Assembly: GCA_013696665.1 (NCBI GenBank)
Contig: JACCYC010000070.1
Coordinates: 1-14,965, forward strand
Length of the DNA stretch: 14,965 bases
Direction of reading: 5' to 3'
Origin: Burkholderiaceae bacterium
Lineage (GTDB): Bacteria > Pseudomonadota > Gammaproteobacteria > Burkholderiales > Burkholderiaceae_F
This document shows positions 6,965 to 13,478 of this stretch, in pieces (position 1 is the stretch's first letter; each line of letters starts with the position of its first letter). The translations under genes were made by a program, and so were the position numbers. The notes under the pieces are model-generated. The model was not told where the DNA came from and did not search any database. It saw only the letters and a list, made by a program, of their open reading frames with translations.

Positions 6965-8307
6965 TGCTTGCGCGCGGTTTGACCGCTGCGTTGGTGAGCT
7001 GTGCGGTAGTTGTTTCGATCGTGTATGCGCAGGGGGCGTCTGCTCCCGGCCCGGCCGCCGCAGCCCCTGACGTAAAACTGCAGGAGCCGAGCCGCGATGC
7101 GAGCCGCGTCTATGCACGTGCGAAAGGCTCGTTATTCCAGGTACGAGTACTGACGGCATCCGGCCGTTCGCAAGCAACGGCGGGTTCGGGGTTCGTGGTC
7201 AGCAACGACGGGCTTGCCATCACGAACTATCACGTTGTCTCCAAGCTCGTGCTTGATCCGAACCGCTACGTGGCGGAAGCCATCAGTGCATCGGGCGAGC
7301 GCGATGACATCAGTGTGCTGAAGATCGATGTTCTGCATGACCTAGCGCTGATTCGCGTTGCTAAGCGGCGTGACTGGCCGCCACTAAAGATCAGCTCCAA
7401 GATGTTGCGACAAGGCGAGCGGCTTTACTCGCTTGGCAATCCGCTTGACCTCGGTTTCGCGATTTCCGAAGGTGCGTTCAACGGACAGATCACGCGACCG
7501 TATTACCCGCAAATCCTGTTTTCCGGTGCGATCAATTCGGGCATGAGCGGCGGCCCGTCCGTCGATGAATCGGGCGAGGTGATTGGTGTCAACGTGTCGA
7601 AGCGACTGGATGGCGAGCAGATCAGCTTCCTGGTGCCGGCGCAATACGTTGCCGCGCTGGTGCAGCAAGGGTCTGCCGTCACTGCCCAACCTTCGCAGCA
7701 AGCCTTCCGCAGCGAGATCGGCCGACAACTCACAACGCACCAAAGCATGATGGCTGATCAACTGCTGAAAGCTCCGCTTGCCACGCGCGCGTTGGGACCG
7801 TATGCGGCACCGATCAACGAGATGCAGGGGATCCGGTGCTGGGGCGACGATCCGAGCATGCCGCAATTGAAGTATCACTACGCGCGCCTGCATTGCCAGA
7901 ATGAATCCGTGGTCGGCGTCGAGGATGCGCTGCGCACGGGCTTCATCAACGTACGTCATGAATACTTTGCGACCGAACAGCTCGATTCGTTTCGGTTTCT
8001 GCAGATTTACGCAAAGTCCTACAAGAACGAAAGCTTTGGCTCGTATCGCGACCGGCATCGAACCGGCCCCGAGTGCACCGACGCCTTCGTCAAGGGCGAC
8101 GGCGCCAACAGCGTTCCGGTGCGAGCTGTCGTGTGCGTGCGCGCGATGCGCAAGTTCGAAGGGCTGTATGACTTTTCACTGATGGCGGCCACGGTCGACG
8201 ACAGTCACAGCGGACTGCACACACGCATGGATGCGTCCGGCGTGACGCTCGAAAATGGTCAGCGCATCACCAAGGCTTTTCTGGATGCAATCGGGCGCCG
8301 ACCATGA
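6964..8307 (+). CDS. Exported trypsin-like serine protease with unknown C-terminal domain
   Basis: 447-residue secreted or periplasmic serine protease of the trypsin/HtrA-like fold. Signal peptide 1-22 (MLARGLTAALVSCAVVV, cleavage near VYA-QG). The protease domain is about 45-235, with catalytic His90 (ITNYHVV), Asp126 (HDLALIRV) and Ser195 (NSGMSGGPS), plus GSGFVVSNDGLAITN before His90; all three triad residues are present. There is no PDZ domain, unlike DegP/DegS. The remaining ~180 residues (265-447) match no domain I know; they carry four cysteines (292, 311, 371, 391), suited to two disulfides in the periplasm, and motifs such as RCWGDDP and RTGPECTDAF. ATG 6964 overlaps the kinase stop by one base, and its TGA overlaps the FHA gene start as ATGA, so the three are co-translated. 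Substrate unknown; processing of a signalling or envelope protein is a guess. Confidence 0.87.
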   Translation: MLARGLTAALVSCAVVVSIVYAQGASAPGPAAAAPDVKLQEPSRDASRVYARAKGSLFQVRVLTASGRSQATAGSGFVVSNDGLAITNYHVVSKLVLDPNRYVAEAISASGERDDISVLKIDVLHDLALIRVAKRRDWPPLKISSKMLRQGERLYSLGNPLDLGFAISEGAFNGQITRPYYPQILFSGAINSGMSGGPSVDESGEVIGVNVSKRLDGEQISFLVPAQYVAALVQQGSAVTAQPSQQAFRSEIGRQLTTHQSMMADQLLKAPLATRALGPYAAPINEMQGIRCWGDDPSMPQLKYHYARLHCQNESVVGVEDALRTGFINVRHEYFATEQLDSFRFLQIYAKSYKNESFGSYRDRHRTGPECTDAFVKGDGANSVPVRAVVCVRAMRKFEGLYDFSLMAATVDDSHSGLHTRMDASGVTLENGQRITKAFLDAIGRRP

Positions 8308-9302
8308 ACGAGTCGGCCATCATCATCGAATTGCTCGATCGCAATGGCGTCGTCGTGACAAGGCAACGCTGCACTGATCTGCCAGTGCGGCTTGGCCGCG
8401 GTTACGACAACGAAGTCATCGTGGATGACCCGTTTGTAGCGCCGACCCACCTGCGGATCGAGCGACGTGAGGACGGCGTGCTCGTTGCGCGGGACACCGG
8501 CAGCCGAAACGGAATTCACGCTGTCTGCAGCGGCCGATGGTCGCTCTTGCAACGCGTTTCGAAGCCATCGTCAGAGATCGTGCTGACGCCCGACACGCTG
8601 GTCCGTGCAGGCCACAGCACGTTCCGGGTACGGCCGATTGGTCACGCTGTCACAGCCGAGCGGATCGACAAAACCTCGCACGCATGGGAAGGGGTGCGCC
8701 CGGCGATAGTTGCGCTCGGGCTGCTGTGCGTGCTTGCCCTGTTCAATGCGTGGAGCGCCGATACGAGCACGCAGGAAAATTTTCTCTACCAAACCAATAT
8801 AGCCACGGTGGTCGGCACGATGCTCGTATGGGCGGGCGCGTGGGCGTTACTGAATCGGCTCTTCGGCGGGCGCGCACGCTACGGTCGTCATTTGCTGATC
8901 GGTACGCTGCTCGTCGTGGCATCGCTGGCGGCGTCTTTCGCGGCAGAGCTCGTCGCGTACGCTTTCTCGATCGAGTGGCTCGCGCGTTACGGGTCGTATC
9001 TGAGCCTTGCGCTTCTTTCGGTTGCGGTCTATTACCACGTCGGCACGATCACTCCGCTGTCTATGGCTTTCGCGCGGCGATTTGCAGTTGCGTTTGCCGT
9101 GTTGGCCACTGCGGCGTTCGCGATGTACCGCTACTCCACTGAACATCAGTTCGGCGATTCGCTGTACCTGAGCTCGCTGCACTGGCCAGCGATTCGCATG
9201 GTGGCGCCGATTGGAACCGAAGCCTTCATCAACGCTACCGCGGATCTGAAGGCCCGAGCCGACGCGCATCGCAACGACAATGCCGGTGGCGAGGAGTTTT
9301 AA
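8304..9302 (+). CDS. FHA domain protein with C-terminal membrane helices
   Basis: 332-residue protein with a cytoplasmic FHA domain followed by a membrane region. FHA core: LGRGYDNEVIVDD (30-42), the HLRI strand after PFVAPTH (43-49) and DTGSRNGI (64-71). FHA domains bind phosphothreonine peptides; here Gly31, Arg32, His49 and Asn69-Gly70 are kept, but the usual Ser-Arg before the His is Ala46-Pro47. Hydrophobic segments at about 132-149, 166-184, 197-219, 229-246 and 258-275 predict five membrane helices; the final ~55 residues are hydrophilic and would lie across the membrane from the FHA domain if there are five. The ATG at 8304 overlaps the protease stop by four bases. As the last gene of the kinase-protease-FHA unit it may couple cytoplasmic phosphorylation to the envelope; this is inferred from context. 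Confidence 0.85.
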   Translation: MNESAIIIELLDRNGVVVTRQRCTDLPVRLGRGYDNEVIVDDPFVAPTHLRIERREDGVLVARDTGSRNGIHAVCSGRWSLLQRVSKPSSEIVLTPDTLVRAGHSTFRVRPIGHAVTAERIDKTSHAWEGVRPAIVALGLLCVLALFNAWSADTSTQENFLYQTNIATVVGTMLVWAGAWALLNRLFGGRARYGRHLLIGTLLVVASLAASFAAELVAYAFSIEWLARYGSYLSLALLSVAVYYHVGTITPLSMAFARRFAVAFAVLATAAFAMYRYSTEHQFGDSLYLSSLHWPAIRMVAPIGTEAFINATADLKARADAHRNDNAGGEEF

Positions 9303-9305
9303 AAC

Positions 9306-9428
9306 CTATTTAGTGGGCGTGGCGGTTTTGCTCTTGGTTGAACCAAAAGGCACCGCTGGACCACTTGGCTTTTTCGCCTGCTTGGGCTTTTTCTTTTCCT
9401 TGGTGCTTCGAACCTGACCTTTAGCCAT
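9306..9428 (-). CDS. Small lysine-rich protein (MAKGQ type, 40 residues)
   Basis: A 40-residue, very basic protein beginning MAKGQVRSTKEKKKPKQAKK, followed by PSGPAVPFGSTKSKTATPTK; about a third of the residues are Lys or Arg. ATG at 9428-9426 with GGAGAG five to six bases upstream, which is a strong start. It ends three bases from the FHA gene stop, convergent. I recall similar short MAKGQ-x-R-x-x-KEKKKPK proteins as conserved hypotheticals in proteobacteria; their function is not known to me. The charge and lack of hydrophobic core suggest a disordered nucleic-acid- or ribosome-binding peptide (inference). The 70-base gap before it, after the unknown gene on the same strand, holds a small imperfect hairpin (CACAC 9456-9460 with GTGTG 9466-9470) without a U tract. 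Confidence 0.75.
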   Translation of the reverse strand: MAKGQVRSTKEKKKPKQAKKPSGPAVPFGSTKSKTATPTK

Positions 9429-9498
9429 TTGACTCTCCGCTTGCGACTGTCGGTTCACACGGAACGTGTGCTCCGACCGATTGTGCCAGCGCTTTGCT

Positions 9499-10671
9499 CT
9501 AGTCGAACGGAGTGATCGTCAAAAATTGGCCGAGCGCTGTCAGGTTGCAGCGTGCCCCGAGCTGGCTCAGGCAATGGATCGCCTGGTCCGCCGTGGCAGC
9601 GCCGTGCGAATGCACCGACGACCATACTCTGCGATCGGTCTGTGCAGACGCTATGTAGCGCTGCGGCTTGCCATTGGCCGCAAGCTGCAGGGCCGATACG
9701 GTGGCTTCGTTGACGGTAGGTAGTGCTGCGAACAATTCGCCAATCAGCCGGACCAACAGGCCAAGCGCGTGACGGTTGTGCAGCTTGACGTGCGAGAGTT
9801 CCGACATGCGCCGAATTTCCACGCGGTTGCCGCTGGCCATCGCGGCTTCGCGATCGGGGATTGCTTCAACCGGGGGAACGATGAACTCGAGCCACGCCTC
9901 GCCGGGCCCTTTGAACTCGAAGCTGATCGTCGTCGGCAGCGGCCACAACACGTCGTGCAGGCAGCGCATCAGATATTCGCGCATGGCCTCGAGATCGCCG
10001 GCAGAAGCTTTGTCCTTCAGCTGATGAATCGACCGTTGCGACGCATCCCACGCGAGCCGGCGCGCCAGCCAGGTGGCGCGTGCGTCGAGGTAATCATTCA
10101 TCGCCTGCGGATCAGCAGCAGCCTTGACCCGCGGGTCGGTCGATATAGATGCCTTGGGCGGCCGGGGCTGTTTCTCCGGGAATGCGCGCACCGCCACCGG
10201 CAGCAGCACGTGGTCGGGCGATGGCGTCCACCGATGCGGAAATGCGAGCGATTCAACGTGCTCGTTCAGGTGCGAGCAAACCGCCAGCGCGCCGTCGCGC
10301 TCCATGTCTGCGGCGCCGTCGACCACGTTTGACACGGGATCGATGGCCTGGCTCGACCGCACCGGCCGCACGATGCGTGCGTAACCATGTTGGTCGATGC
10401 GCACCCGCATTTCACCCGTGCCAATAGCGAACGAGGTCGCTTGGGCAGCAGCCGTTTCGCCACCGTCGCCGACCAGTACGACCTGGGACCGGCGGCGATA
10501 AATAATGCTCTGCCCATCGGCGCTGGCAAATGACGGCGTGAGCCGAAACGGCGGCAGCCACTTTGACTTGGCGCCGAACAGCTCCGTGTGCTTGAACCGC
10601 ATTCGCACGGCGGCAGGAGGCTCCTCCTTACGCGCCAACGGTTGAGCAATATCGAAATGCTGATAATTCAA
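9499..10671 (-). CDS. Hypothetical protein, 390 residues
   Basis: I do not recognise this protein. It is hydrophilic, without signal peptide or membrane helix, so probably cytoplasmic. Visible parts: a charged N-terminus with FKHTELFGAKSKWLPPFRLT (26-45) and ADGQSIIYRRRSQVVLVGDG; a Pro-rich middle (about 165-185) that looks like a linker; a helical stretch DYLDARATWLARRLAWDASQ with an adjacent AGDLEAMREYLMRCLHDVLWPLP; a strand-rich segment TISFEFKGPGEAWLEFIVPP; and a C-terminal helical region ending LGQFLTITPFD. The length and normal codon use support a real gene. Start: TTG at 10671 with AGGA seven bases upstream; alternatives are GTG 10608 (residue 22) and ATG 10602 (residue 24), preceded by AAGGAGGAG at a wide spacing. 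It is followed on the same strand by the 40-residue basic protein. Confidence 0.7.
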   Translation of the reverse strand: MNYQHFDIAQPLARKEEPPAAVRMRFKHTELFGAKSKWLPPFRLTPSFASADGQSIIYRRRSQVVLVGDGGETAAAQATSFAIGTGEMRVRIDQHGYARIVRPVRSSQAIDPVSNVVDGAADMERDGALAVCSHLNEHVESLAFPHRWTPSPDHVLLPVAVRAFPEKQPRPPKASISTDPRVKAAADPQAMNDYLDARATWLARRLAWDASQRSIHQLKDKASAGDLEAMREYLMRCLHDVLWPLPTTISFEFKGPGEAWLEFIVPPVEAIPDREAAMASGNRVEIRRMSELSHVKLHNRHALGLLVRLIGELFAALPTVNEATVSALQLAANGKPQRYIASAQTDRRVWSSVHSHGAATADQAIHCLSQLGARCNLTALGQFLTITPFD

Positions 10672-10899
10672 TTTCGGGTCCTGCAGAGACTACTTAGCAG
10701 CCCTATGTTGCCAAAGTTATCGCATTGCAACGGAAAAAGTTGGCCGGTTTAACTGCCGTTGTTTTCCGCCGACGCCGCCGCCAACCGGTTCAGCCCGCGC
10801 ATCTCTGCTTGGACAGGGCCCGTTTACCGTTTACTTAGAGCGGAGACGCGCTCAGACTCATGTCATGAAATCTATCAAGAACACTCAGGCACTGGCCGA
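10672..10899. promoter_or_regulatory. Divergent intergenic region before the SDR gene
   Basis: The 228 bases separate the unknown protein gene (minus) from the SDR gene (plus) and should contain promoters for both. An open frame from 10759 joins the SDR frame but encodes residues unlike the family. A 12-codon open frame (10865-10903) ends in an ATGA overlap with the SDR start; see the separate entry. I could not place -35/-10 boxes with confidence. Confidence 0.35.
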
Positions 10900-10903
10900 A
10901 TGA
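10865..10903 (+). other. Possible 12-residue upstream ORF overlapping the SDR start
   Basis: ATG at 10865 opens MKSIKNTQALAE and closes with TGA at 10901-10903, overlapping the SDR start ATG (10900-10902) as ATGA. The SDR gene has only a poor ribosome site, so translation of this leader could feed ribosomes into it. The leader itself also lacks a clear Shine-Dalgarno sequence at normal spacing (the nearest GGAG is over 15 bases away), so this may be chance. Confidence 0.25.
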
Positions 10904-11649
10904 AGCAACCCATCATGCTCGTCACCGGTGCCAGCCGCGGCATCGGTGCTGAAATCGCGAAGCTTGCCGGTCGATCCGGCTACAAGGTCGGCGTCAACTT
11001 CAATCGCAGCGAACAGCCGGCGCGTGAGGTGGTCGCAGAGATCAAGGCGAACGGCAGCGATGCGATTGCATTGCAAGCCGACGCCGGCGACGCGAAGCAG
11101 GTCGCAAAGATGTTCGAGCAACTGGACGCGGAACTCGGAACGCTCGATGTGCTGGTCAACAACGCGGGCATCCTGAGCAAGTTCAACGTCGTCGATACCG
11201 ACTATGCGCAATTAAACGAAGTGTTTCTGGCTAATGTGTTCAGCCAGTTCTATGGCGCGCGCGAAGCGGTGCGGCGCATGTCCACTGCGCTGGGCGGGCG
11301 TGGCGGCGCGATCGTCAACATGTCATCGGTGGCCGCCCGCACGGGTGGGCTTTCGGGCGGAGCGGCGTACGCGGCGACCAAGGGCGCGATCGATTCGTTC
11401 ACGATGGCGTTAGCGAAAGAGGTCGGCACACAGGGCATTCGCGTCAACGCAATACGCCCCGGACTGATCGCGACCGACATTCACGATGCCCACGGGGGGC
11501 TCGAGCAGATGGAACGCCTCGCGAAGAGTGCTGTGCCGCTCGCCCGATCGGGTTCGGTCAGCGAAGTCGCAGAAGTCGCGCTGTGGCTAGCTTCTGGTGC
11601 GGCGTCGTACGTGCACGGCGCCATCATCGACGTATCGGGAGGCCGCTGA
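10900..11649 (+). CDS. Short-chain dehydrogenase/reductase (classical SDR)
   Basis: 249-residue classical SDR of the FabG-like type, an NAD(P)-dependent oxidoreductase acting on a hydroxyl/keto group. Cofactor motif TGASRGIG (9-16), NNAG (87-90), Asn112 in the LANVF helix, catalytic Ser (SSVAARTGG, 142/143), Tyr157 and Lys161 (YAATK), then RVNAIRPGLIATD (181-193), and a normal C-terminus ending DVSGGR. Arg36 after strand 2 (NFNRS) favours NADP(H). ATG 10900 is chosen because the Rossmann strand begins five residues later; the open frame extends upstream to 10759 with non-family sequence. The BKACE gene starts one base after its stop, so the two are co-transcribed and the SDR probably makes or consumes the beta-keto acid of that pathway. 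The substrate is unknown. Confidence 0.9.
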   Translation: MKQPIMLVTGASRGIGAEIAKLAGRSGYKVGVNFNRSEQPAREVVAEIKANGSDAIALQADAGDAKQVAKMFEQLDAELGTLDVLVNNAGILSKFNVVDTDYAQLNEVFLANVFSQFYGAREAVRRMSTALGGRGGAIVNMSSVAARTGGLSGGAAYAATKGAIDSFTMALAKEVGTQGIRVNAIRPGLIATDIHDAHGGLEQMERLAKSAVPLARSGSVSEVAEVALWLASGAASYVHGAIIDVSGGR

Positions 11650-11650
11650 C

Positions 11651-12583
11651 ATGGCTGCGCCGCGCAAAGTGATCATCACGTGTGCGGTCACCGGGTCGAT
11701 TCACACACCGTCGATGTCGCCGTATCTGCCGATAACGGCGATGCAAATCGCCGACGAGGCGGTGGCCGCCATTGAGGCCGGTGCAGCGATCGTTCATTTG
11801 CACGCGCGCCACCCGGCCGATGGTCGGCCCGATCAATCGCCGGACGCGTTTCGCCCGTTCGTGCGCGACATCAAGGCGCGTAGCAATGGTGTGATCAACA
11901 TCACGACCGGCGGCGCGCCGACGATGTCGGTGCAGGAACGCATGCAGCCGGCACTGGTGCTGAAACCGGAAGTCGCGTCGCTGAACATGGGATCGATGAA
12001 CTTCGGCCTGTTTCCGATGCTGAATCGGTACAAGGATTTCAAGCACGACTGGGAGCGCAAGTTTCTTGAAAGCACGAAGGACCTCGTGTTCAAGAACACC
12101 TTTGCCGACATCGAATTTGTTCTCGGCGCAGGGACCGACAACGGTACGAAGTTCGAATTCGAGTGCTACGACACCGCGCACCTGTACAATCTTGCGCATT
12201 TTCTTGACCGCAAACTGGTGACGCCACCGTTGTTCGTGCAAACCGTGTTCGGCATTCTCGGCGGCATCGGGGGCCACCCGGACGACGTGGCGCACATGAA
12301 GCGCACCGCGGATCGGCTGTTCGGCGATGCTTATCTGTGGTCTGTCCTCGGTGCGGGGCGTGCGCAGATGTCAATTGCCAGCGTGTCGGCGGCGCAAGGC
12401 GGCAATGTGCGAGTGGGCCTCGAGGATTCGCTGTGGGACGGCCCGGGCACACTCGCGAGAAGCAACGCGGATCAGGTCAGGCGTGTGCGCCGGATCCTGC
12501 ACGGCCTTGGACTAGACATTGCATCGCCCGACGATGCGCGCCAGATGCTGCAACTCAAAGGCGCGGCCAACGTAGCCTTTTAG
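11651..12583 (+). CDS. BKACE family beta-keto acid cleavage enzyme
   Basis: 310-residue Zn-dependent TIM-barrel enzyme of the BKACE (DUF849, Kce-like) family. These enzymes condense a beta-keto acid with acetyl-CoA, giving acetoacetate and a new CoA ester. Seen: ITCAVTGSIHTPSMSPYLPIT (9-29), the metal motif HLHAR with His49 and His51, and RVGLEDSLW (254-262), in which Glu258 is the probable third Zn ligand as in Kce. ATG 11651 has GGAGG eight bases upstream, inside the end of the SDR gene; the gap after the SDR stop is one base. The stop TAG interlocks with the TAA of the converging DapA-family gene over four bases. Family members differ in side-chain preference (carnitine-derived, lysine-derived, hydroxy- or hydrophobic beta-keto acids), and the preference here cannot be told by reading alone. 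Confidence 0.92.
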   Translation: MAAPRKVIITCAVTGSIHTPSMSPYLPITAMQIADEAVAAIEAGAAIVHLHARHPADGRPDQSPDAFRPFVRDIKARSNGVINITTGGAPTMSVQERMQPALVLKPEVASLNMGSMNFGLFPMLNRYKDFKHDWERKFLESTKDLVFKNTFADIEFVLGAGTDNGTKFEFECYDTAHLYNLAHFLDRKLVTPPLFVQTVFGILGGIGGHPDDVAHMKRTADRLFGDAYLWSVLGAGRAQMSIASVSAAQGGNVRVGLEDSLWDGPGTLARSNADQVRRVRRILHGLGLDIASPDDARQMLQLKGAANVAF

Positions 12584-13470
12584 ATTCCACTCGCTGCAAG
12601 CTCTCTCGCCTGCTGCTCCGCCTGTTCGGCGTTCAGCGAATGCAGCGGAGGAACCATGCGCGCCCATCCGGCGTGCTGGTACTTCACCGCAAGCGCCTGC
12701 TTGACAGCGGCGATCACCGGTGAGCGCGCCAGGATCGCGCGCTGCGCTGCTGCCGCCGCAATGGCATGCTGACCTTCCTCGGTACCGCGCGATTTCCATC
12801 CCACGGCAGCGGCGCGCACCGTCACGTTGACCGTCGCCGAAATGCACCCTGCCCATCCGTAGCGATCGGCATCCTTCAGCGTGCCCTCCGCACTCGGGAA
12901 CACGTCGAAATCAGTCACACCCTGCGCCATCGCGATCGCGTAGTCGTTGTTTCCCGAACTGTCCTTGAGCCCCAGCAGCTGGCGCGGATACTTTTGCTTC
13001 AACGCCTGCACGAACTCCAGTGGGTAGGGCACGCCGGAAAGTTGCGGAAAGTTGTAGAGATACAAGCGCAGGTCAGCGCCGACACGATCGATTAGCGCAT
13101 CGAAGTACGCGTGCAGTCCTTCGTTGTCGATCGGCTTGTAGTAAAACGGCGGCAGCACCAGCGCACCGACGAAATTCAGATCGAGCGCAGCACGCGTCAG
13201 CCGCACTGCATCGCTCAATGATGCGGCGCCGGTACCGGCCATGAATTTCGACAAAGGCAGATTGGAACGCGCAACGGCCTGCATCGTCGCAATGCGTTGC
13301 TCGACCGAAAATGAAGTGGCCTCACCGGTTGTGCCGAGAAGATTGATGCCGTCACATCCTTCCGCGAGCAACGCGCGGCAATGCTCGATCAGGCGATCGG
13401 TGTCGATGCTGAGATCGGGATTGAGCGGTGTCGCTGCAGCGGCGATCACACCGCGAAGTCGGGTTGCCAT
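12580..13470 (-). CDS. DapA/NanA-family class I lyase (dihydrodipicolinate synthase family)
   Basis: 296-residue Schiff-base TIM-barrel enzyme of the dihydrodipicolinate synthase family. Motifs: carboxylate-binding GTTGEATS (46-53), catalytic Tyr139 in LYLYNFP, and Schiff-base Lys169 in LGLKDSSGN (166-174). The length is normal for the family. It starts at ATG 13470-13468, eight bases after the stop of an IlvD/Edd-type dehydratase on the same strand, so it is probably not the lysine-pathway DapA but a 2-keto-3-deoxy-sugar-acid aldolase or dehydratase using the dehydratase product. No clear ribosome site is seen, so translation may depend on coupling to the dehydratase. Its 3' end overlaps the BKACE gene tail to tail by four bases. 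Confidence 0.88.
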   Translation of the reverse strand: MATRLRGVIAAAATPLNPDLSIDTDRLIEHCRALLAEGCDGINLLGTTGEATSFSVEQRIATMQAVARSNLPLSKFMAGTGAASLSDAVRLTRAALDLNFVGALVLPPFYYKPIDNEGLHAYFDALIDRVGADLRLYLYNFPQLSGVPYPLEFVQALKQKYPRQLLGLKDSSGNNDYAIAMAQGVTDFDVFPSAEGTLKDADRYGWAGCISATVNVTVRAAAVGWKSRGTEEGQHAIAAAAAQRAILARSPVIAAVKQALAVKYQHAGWARMVPPLHSLNAEQAEQQARELAASGI

Positions 13471-13478
13471 AATCTATT

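Noticed and set aside
10759..10899. N-terminal extension of the SDR
   Set aside because: Classical SDRs begin a few residues before the TGxxxGxG motif; the extension has no family character.
11597..11650. N-terminal extension of BKACE into the SDR gene
   Set aside because: ATG 11651 has GGAGG at good spacing and gives the normal family N-terminus.
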